From the NCBI GenBank assembly GCA_007129145.1, contig SKWC01000241.1:1-8397 (forward strand): 8,397 nucleotides of DNA. Reading direction: 5' to 3'. Below, in pieces: positions 5,899 to 8,397 of this stretch. Made by a program: the position numbers and the translations under genes. The notes beneath the pieces were generated by a model, which saw only the letters and a list, made by a program, of their open reading frames with translations, did no database searches and was not told where the DNA came from. This DNA comes from Rubritepida sp. Lineage in GTDB: Bacteria > Pseudomonadota > Alphaproteobacteria > Acetobacterales > Acetobacteraceae. Every line of letters begins with the position of its first letter. Within the stretch, counting starts at the first letter, position 1.

Positions 5899-7031
5899 GC
5901 CGCGGCTGGAGCGCTGGTAAGCCGGGAGTAGAGGTCGGGATCAGTCGCGCCCTCGGTACCGAAGATCAGCACGCGGCTGTCGGCGCCAAGGCCGAGCCCC
6001 TCCCGCGCGGCGGGGTCCGCCAGGGCCGATTCCAGCGCAATCCAGCCGGCCACGCCGCTCTCGCCCGCCTCCACACCGCGCGCGGCCAGGTGACGCATCG
6101 CGGCGGGCACCGCCTCGTCCGGCACCGCCATGAAGGCAAAGGCGCCGCGCTCCAGTTCCTGCCAGGCCAGCAGCGACGGCTCGCCGCAGGCCAGGCCGGC
6201 CATGATGGTGTCCAGATCGCCGGTCACGGCGCGCATCTCGCCCGCCGCGGCGCTTTCCAGCAGGCAGGCGGCGGCTTCTGGCTCGACGACGATGATGCGC
6301 GCCCCAGGAGCATCGCGGCGCGCCTGCACCGACACGGCCGCCGCCACCCCGCCCACCCCGCCGGGGACGAAGACATGGCTGGGCGGCGCGGGGATCTGGG
6401 AAAACGCCTCCTGGGCCATCAGCCGGTAGCCCTGCATCACGTCGCGGGGGGGCTCGGTATAGCCCGGGTAGGAGGTATCGCTGATGACGAACCAGCCGTT
6501 ATCATCGGCGGCGCGCTGGGCGGCGCGTACGCTGTCGTCGTAGTTGCCGGGCACCTCGCGCACTTCGGCGCCGAAGCGGGCGATGGCGTTGCGTCGGCCC
6601 TGGCTTACATTCTCATGCACGAAGATAACGCAGCGGCAACCGAAGCGCTGCGCGCCCCAGGCGACCGAGCGGCCGTGGTTGCCGTCGGTCGCGCAGGTGA
6701 CGGTGATCTGGTCGGTGGCATGGGCGTACTGGCCGGATTCCAGCGCAGCCGAGGTCGCGTTGTTGGCGGTGCCGCGCCGCGCCAGTTCATGACCCAGCAA
6801 GCGGCCGACGGCGTAGGCGCCGCCCAGCGCCTTGAAGCTGCGCAGGCCGAAGCGCTGGCTCTCGTCCTTGAAGTGCACTGAGGCGACGCCGGGCATATCC
6901 AGCGCATGCAGCGGCGTCGGTGCGTACTCGGGCCATGAGGTTATCTCGGCACGGGCGCGGCGGTAGCCACCCTCGGGCAGGACGATGATGCCGGGGGTGC
7001 CGTGGTGGGCGTTCATGACGAGACGATGCAT
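5889..7031 (-). CDS. dpaL: Diaminopropionate ammonia-lyase
   Basis: A fold-type II PLP enzyme of about 380 residues that converts 2,3-diaminopropionate to pyruvate and two ammonia; some members also act on D-serine. KDESQRFGLRSFKALGGAYA contains the PLP lysine K67, matching E. coli YgeX K77. TDGNHG supplies D116 and ISDTSYPGY supplies D185, the counterparts of catalytic D120 and D189 in the E. coli enzyme, with the same 69-residue spacing. PGGVGGVAAAV is the phosphate-binding loop, TIMAGLACGEPS is a block diagnostic of the family, and FGTEGATD ends the domain. Compared with YgeX, the segment between TPL and KDE is four residues shorter. The frame stays open upstream to 7511, but that part is antisense to the next gene and unrelated. 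I choose the ATG at 7031 because MHRLVMN resembles family N-termini; the ATG at 7016 is nearly as likely. Neither has a Shine-Dalgarno sequence. It is divergent from the denD-like gene. Confidence 0.93.
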   Translation of the reverse strand: MHRLVMNAHHGTPGIIVLPEGGYRRARAEITSWPEYAPTPLHALDMPGVASVHFKDESQRFGLRSFKALGGAYAVGRLLGHELARRGTANNATSAALESGQYAHATDQITVTCATDGNHGRSVAWGAQRFGCRCVIFVHENVSQGRRNAIARFGAEVREVPGNYDDSVRAAQRAADDNGWFVISDTSYPGYTEPPRDVMQGYRLMAQEAFSQIPAPPSHVFVPGGVGGVAAAVSVQARRDAPGARIIVVEPEAAACLLESAAAGEMRAVTGDLDTIMAGLACGEPSLLAWQELERGAFAFMAVPDEAVPAAMRHLAARGVEAGESGVAGWIALESALADPAAREGLGLGADSRVLIFGTEGATDPDLYSRLTSAPAAAQP

Positions 7032-7038
7032 GAAGCCC

Positions 7039-7067
7039 AGCTTGGCGGGATGGCGGGCCCGCGGCAA
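7039..7067 (-). promoter_or_regulatory. Candidate dpaL promoter
   Basis: On the minus strand TTGCCG (7067-7062) and CAAGCT (7044-7039) are 17 bases apart, and the -10 ends 7 bases before the ATG at 7031, which would give a leaderless message. The -10 is poor against either the E. coli or the alphaproteobacterial consensus. Low confidence. Confidence 0.2.
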
Positions 7068-7070
7068 TCT
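7042..7070 (+). promoter_or_regulatory. Candidate denD promoter overlapping the dpaL promoter
   Basis: TTGGCG (7042-7047) and CAATCT (7065-7070) are 17 bases apart, and the -10 ends 7 bases before the ATG at 7078. Each candidate -35 overlaps the other gene's -10, so the two promoters could not be used at once. The -10 match is weak. Confidence 0.2.
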
Positions 7071-7077
7071 CCACCTC

Positions 7078-8064
7078 ATGCAGATCACCATCCTGGGCGG
7101 CGGAGGGTTCCTCGGCCGCAAGCTGGCGGCGCGGCTGGCAGCTTCGGGCACCCTGGGCGACTCCCCCATCACGGAGCTGAGCCTGTTCGACCTCACGCCA
7201 CCGCCGCCGCCCGCCGGCGCTTCCTTCCCGTTACGCTGCCTGGGCGGGGACGTGACCGACACGGCGGCGCTGGCAGCGGCCATCCCGCCCGGCACCGGGC
7301 TGGTGGTGCATCTGGCTGCGGTGGTCAGCGCCGCTGCCGAGGCGGATTTCGACCTCGGCATGCGGGTCAACCTCGCCGGCACGCTGGCGGTGATCGAGGC
7401 CTGCCGGGCTCTGCCCGCACCGCCGCGGCTGCTGTTCAGCTCCTCGGTGGCCAGCTTCTCGGGCGGACAGGCGGCGATGCTCGGGGATGATGCGCGGCAG
7501 CTTCCGGCCAATTCCTACGGCGCACAGAAGGCGGCGGCCGAGTTGCTGCTGCAGGACGCCGCGCGGCGGGGAATTCTGGATGCCGTTTCGATCCGACTGC
7601 CGACCGTGATCGTGCGCCCCGGGCGGCCCAATGCGGCGGCCTCCTCCTTCGTCTCGGCCATCCTGCGCGAACCGCTGCTAGGCCTGCCGACTCCGCTGCC
7701 GGTGGAGGAGGATTTCGCGCTGTGGGTCTGCGCGCCGAGCCAGGCGGTGACGTGGTTCATGCATGCCGCAACCATGGACACGGCGCCGCTGGGGCTGGAT
7801 CGTGGGGTGAACCCGCCGGGGCTGACGGTGACAGTGCGCGAGATGCTGGCGGCGCTGTCACCCGCCGAGCGCGCACTGGTGTGCCCCGCCCCCGATCCGA
7901 TGGTGGCAGGCATCGTGGGCGGCTGGCCAGCGCGCTTCGCCGCCACGCGCGCCCGCGCTCTGGGCTTCGCCGACCAAGCTGGCATCGCCACCATCCTGGA
8001 GGAGTTCCGCCGCGAGGATCTGGCTGTGACGCGCGCCGAACGGGGACTTGGGACGTCACATTGA
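7078..8064 (+). CDS. denD: NAD-dependent epimerase/dehydratase family protein, D-erythronate dehydrogenase (DenD)-like
   Basis: A 328-residue extended short-chain dehydrogenase. Residues 3-14 form the first strand and the glycine loop GGGGFLG (GxxGxxG, 7-13). D38 at the end of the second strand favours NAD over NADP. HLAAVVS (78-84) is the next NAD-contact segment. The catalytic set is the serine cluster SSS at 121-123 with Y147 and K151 (YxxxK). Blocks shared with DenD/OtnD proteins are EADFDLGMRVNLAGT (88-102), RPGRPNAAASSF (180-191) followed by REPLLG (197-202), and the C-terminal WPARFAATRARALGF (283-297). DenD oxidises D-erythronate at C2 in four-carbon sugar-acid breakdown. The partner genes (otnK, otnC, otnI) are absent here, so the substrate may differ. 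A run of five prolines follows at 41-45. The ATG at 7078 lies exactly before the Rossmann strand but has no Shine-Dalgarno sequence. The open frame starting at 6985 is antisense to dpaL and not used. The family is firm; the substrate is likely but unproven. Confidence 0.87.
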   Translation: MQITILGGGGFLGRKLAARLAASGTLGDSPITELSLFDLTPPPPPAGASFPLRCLGGDVTDTAALAAAIPPGTGLVVHLAAVVSAAAEADFDLGMRVNLAGTLAVIEACRALPAPPRLLFSSSVASFSGGQAAMLGDDARQLPANSYGAQKAAAELLLQDAARRGILDAVSIRLPTVIVRPGRPNAAASSFVSAILREPLLGLPTPLPVEEDFALWVCAPSQAVTWFMHAATMDTAPLGLDRGVNPPGLTVTVREMLAALSPAERALVCPAPDPMVAGIVGGWPARFAATRARALGFADQAGIATILEEFRREDLAVTRAERGLGTSH

Positions 8065-8131
8065 CGGGTGGGCCCCTTGCGGCAGCATGGCGGCTTAGCC
8101 TCCAACGCTATCGGAGAGAGCGTCGCGATCG

Positions 8132-8143
8132 AGTGGATCCACT
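8132..8143. repeat. 12-bp perfect palindrome AGTGGATCCACT
   Basis: A perfect palindrome that extends to 16 bases with one wobble pair (8130-8145). It overlaps CCACTTGTGG (8139-8148) and is followed within 30 bases by GTGGCCAC (8160-8167) and CCACAAATGTGG (8164-8175). The shared CCAC/GTGG half-sites suggest either repeated binding sites or a folded region. Confidence 0.45.
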
Positions 8144-8265
8144 TGTGGTAGCATTGGCAGTGGCCACAAATGTGGACACCTTCTTCTGTCATTGGGCGGC
8201 GGCGGGTCAATGCGGGCTCGTCCGTCTCGCGGATCCTGCTTCTGTCCGTGGTCTGGGCGGTGGCA

Positions 8266-8280
8266 ACCACATGAGGTGGT
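8266..8280. repeat. Inverted repeat ACCAC/GTGGT before a short ORF
   Basis: ACCAC (8266-8270) and GTGGT (8276-8280) form a 5-bp stem around the loop ATGAG, which includes part of a Shine-Dalgarno-like GAGG (8273-8276). It could mask that site in RNA. It uses the same CCAC/GTGG half-site as the repeats about 100 bases upstream. Confidence 0.3.
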
Positions 8281-8283
8281 CCG

Positions 8284-8391
8284 ATGCGAGGAAAGGGCCG
8301 ATCTCCAAAGCGGCGTCCCCGTGAGGGGCGGCCAGGTGTCCAGCGGCCTGCTTCCACCGTCGTCCGCGCTCGGACGAACCCTGCGCGGTGA
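8284..8391 (+). CDS. Possible short basic ORF, 35 codons (weak)
   Basis: The ATG at 8284 is preceded by GAGG at 7-base spacing and opens a 35-codon frame ending in TGA at 8389-8391. About a third of its residues are arginine or lysine (it begins MRGKGRSPKRRPREGR). I do not recognise it. The stop overlaps an ATG at 8391 (TGATG), so it could be translationally coupled to a gene continuing beyond the window. Arginine-rich short frames are common by chance in GC-rich DNA, so this is only a candidate. A second frame, from the ATG at 8210, is also open to the right edge and equally unconvincing. Confidence 0.15.
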   Translation: MRGKGRSPKRRPREGRPGVQRPASTVVRARTNPAR

Positions 8392-8397
8392 TGGAAG

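Larger units (their letters stand above)
8065..8397. other. 333-base stretch with no recognised gene, rich in palindromes
   Basis: This stretch is visibly less GC-biased than the genes to its left and has no protein I recognise on either strand. It contains a 5-bp stem with a 9-base loop (ACGCT 8105-8109 / AGCGT 8119-8123) and several CCAC/GTGG inverted repeats: 8132-8143, 8139-8148, 8160-8167, 8164-8175 and 8266-8280. A weak promoter-like pair, TTGTGG (8143-8148) and ACAAAT (8166-8171) at 17-base spacing, lies among them. It may be the control region of a gene beginning beyond the right edge, or the edge of a mobile element. Neither can be shown from the sequence. Confidence 0.5.

Noticed and set aside
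7032..7511. A 160-codon upstream extension of the dpaL frame on the minus strand
   Set aside because: It is antisense to the Rossmann and catalytic region of the denD-like gene, has no lyase homology and is low-complexity. Long open antisense frames are expected in DNA this GC-rich.
8060..8192. Minus-strand frame starting at 8192 with a CxxCxC-like cluster and nearby histidines, resembling a zinc-binding motif
   Set aside because: It has no ribosome binding site, continues antisense through the denD-like gene, and its Cys/His residues come from the CCAC/GTGG palindromes. No family was recognised.

Overview
The window is very GC-rich, densely coding bacterial DNA, most like an alphaproteobacterium of the Acetobacteraceae (Roseomonas-type). 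That placement is inferred from base composition, an HslV with the N-terminal extension usual in alphaproteobacteria, and an orphan tricarboxylate-transporter-type binding protein beside an MmgE/PrpD gene. No RNA genes, CRISPR arrays, intact insertion sequences or phage genes were seen.

Layout, left to right. (1) The 3' part of an MmgE/PrpD-family gene (+) enters from the left edge and ends at 848. It converges on a periplasmic Bug/TctC-type binding protein gene (-, 862-1836). (2) On the minus strand, hslV (3838-3263) and hslU (3266-1926) form a two-gene operon with a 4-base ATGA overlap, encoding the HslVU (ClpYQ) protease. (3) Divergent from hslV is an M17 leucyl-aminopeptidase-family gene (+, 3963-5300) with all metal and catalytic residues present. 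A protease that makes peptides and a peptidase that degrades them are thus head to head. (4) A small MarR-type regulator (+, 5491-5898) has a good candidate promoter and, at the predicted transcription start, an inverted repeat with 8-bp arms that could be an autoregulatory operator. (5) A diaminopropionate ammonia-lyase gene (-, 7031-5889) overlaps the MarR stop by 10 bases. It is head to head, 46 bp apart, with a D-erythronate-dehydrogenase-like SDR gene (+, 7078-8064). (6) The last 333 bases hold no recognisable gene but are rich in CCAC/GTGG palindromes, with one weak candidate for a short, very basic ORF.

Most genes are familiar housekeeping or catabolic families, and I found no convincing new multi-gene system. 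The points most worth checking are regulatory: the MarR leader palindrome; three candidate promoters placed 6-7 bases from start codons that lack Shine-Dalgarno sequences (hslV, dpaL, denD), which suggests leaderless messages; the overlapping face-to-face promoters between dpaL and denD; and the palindrome-rich right end.
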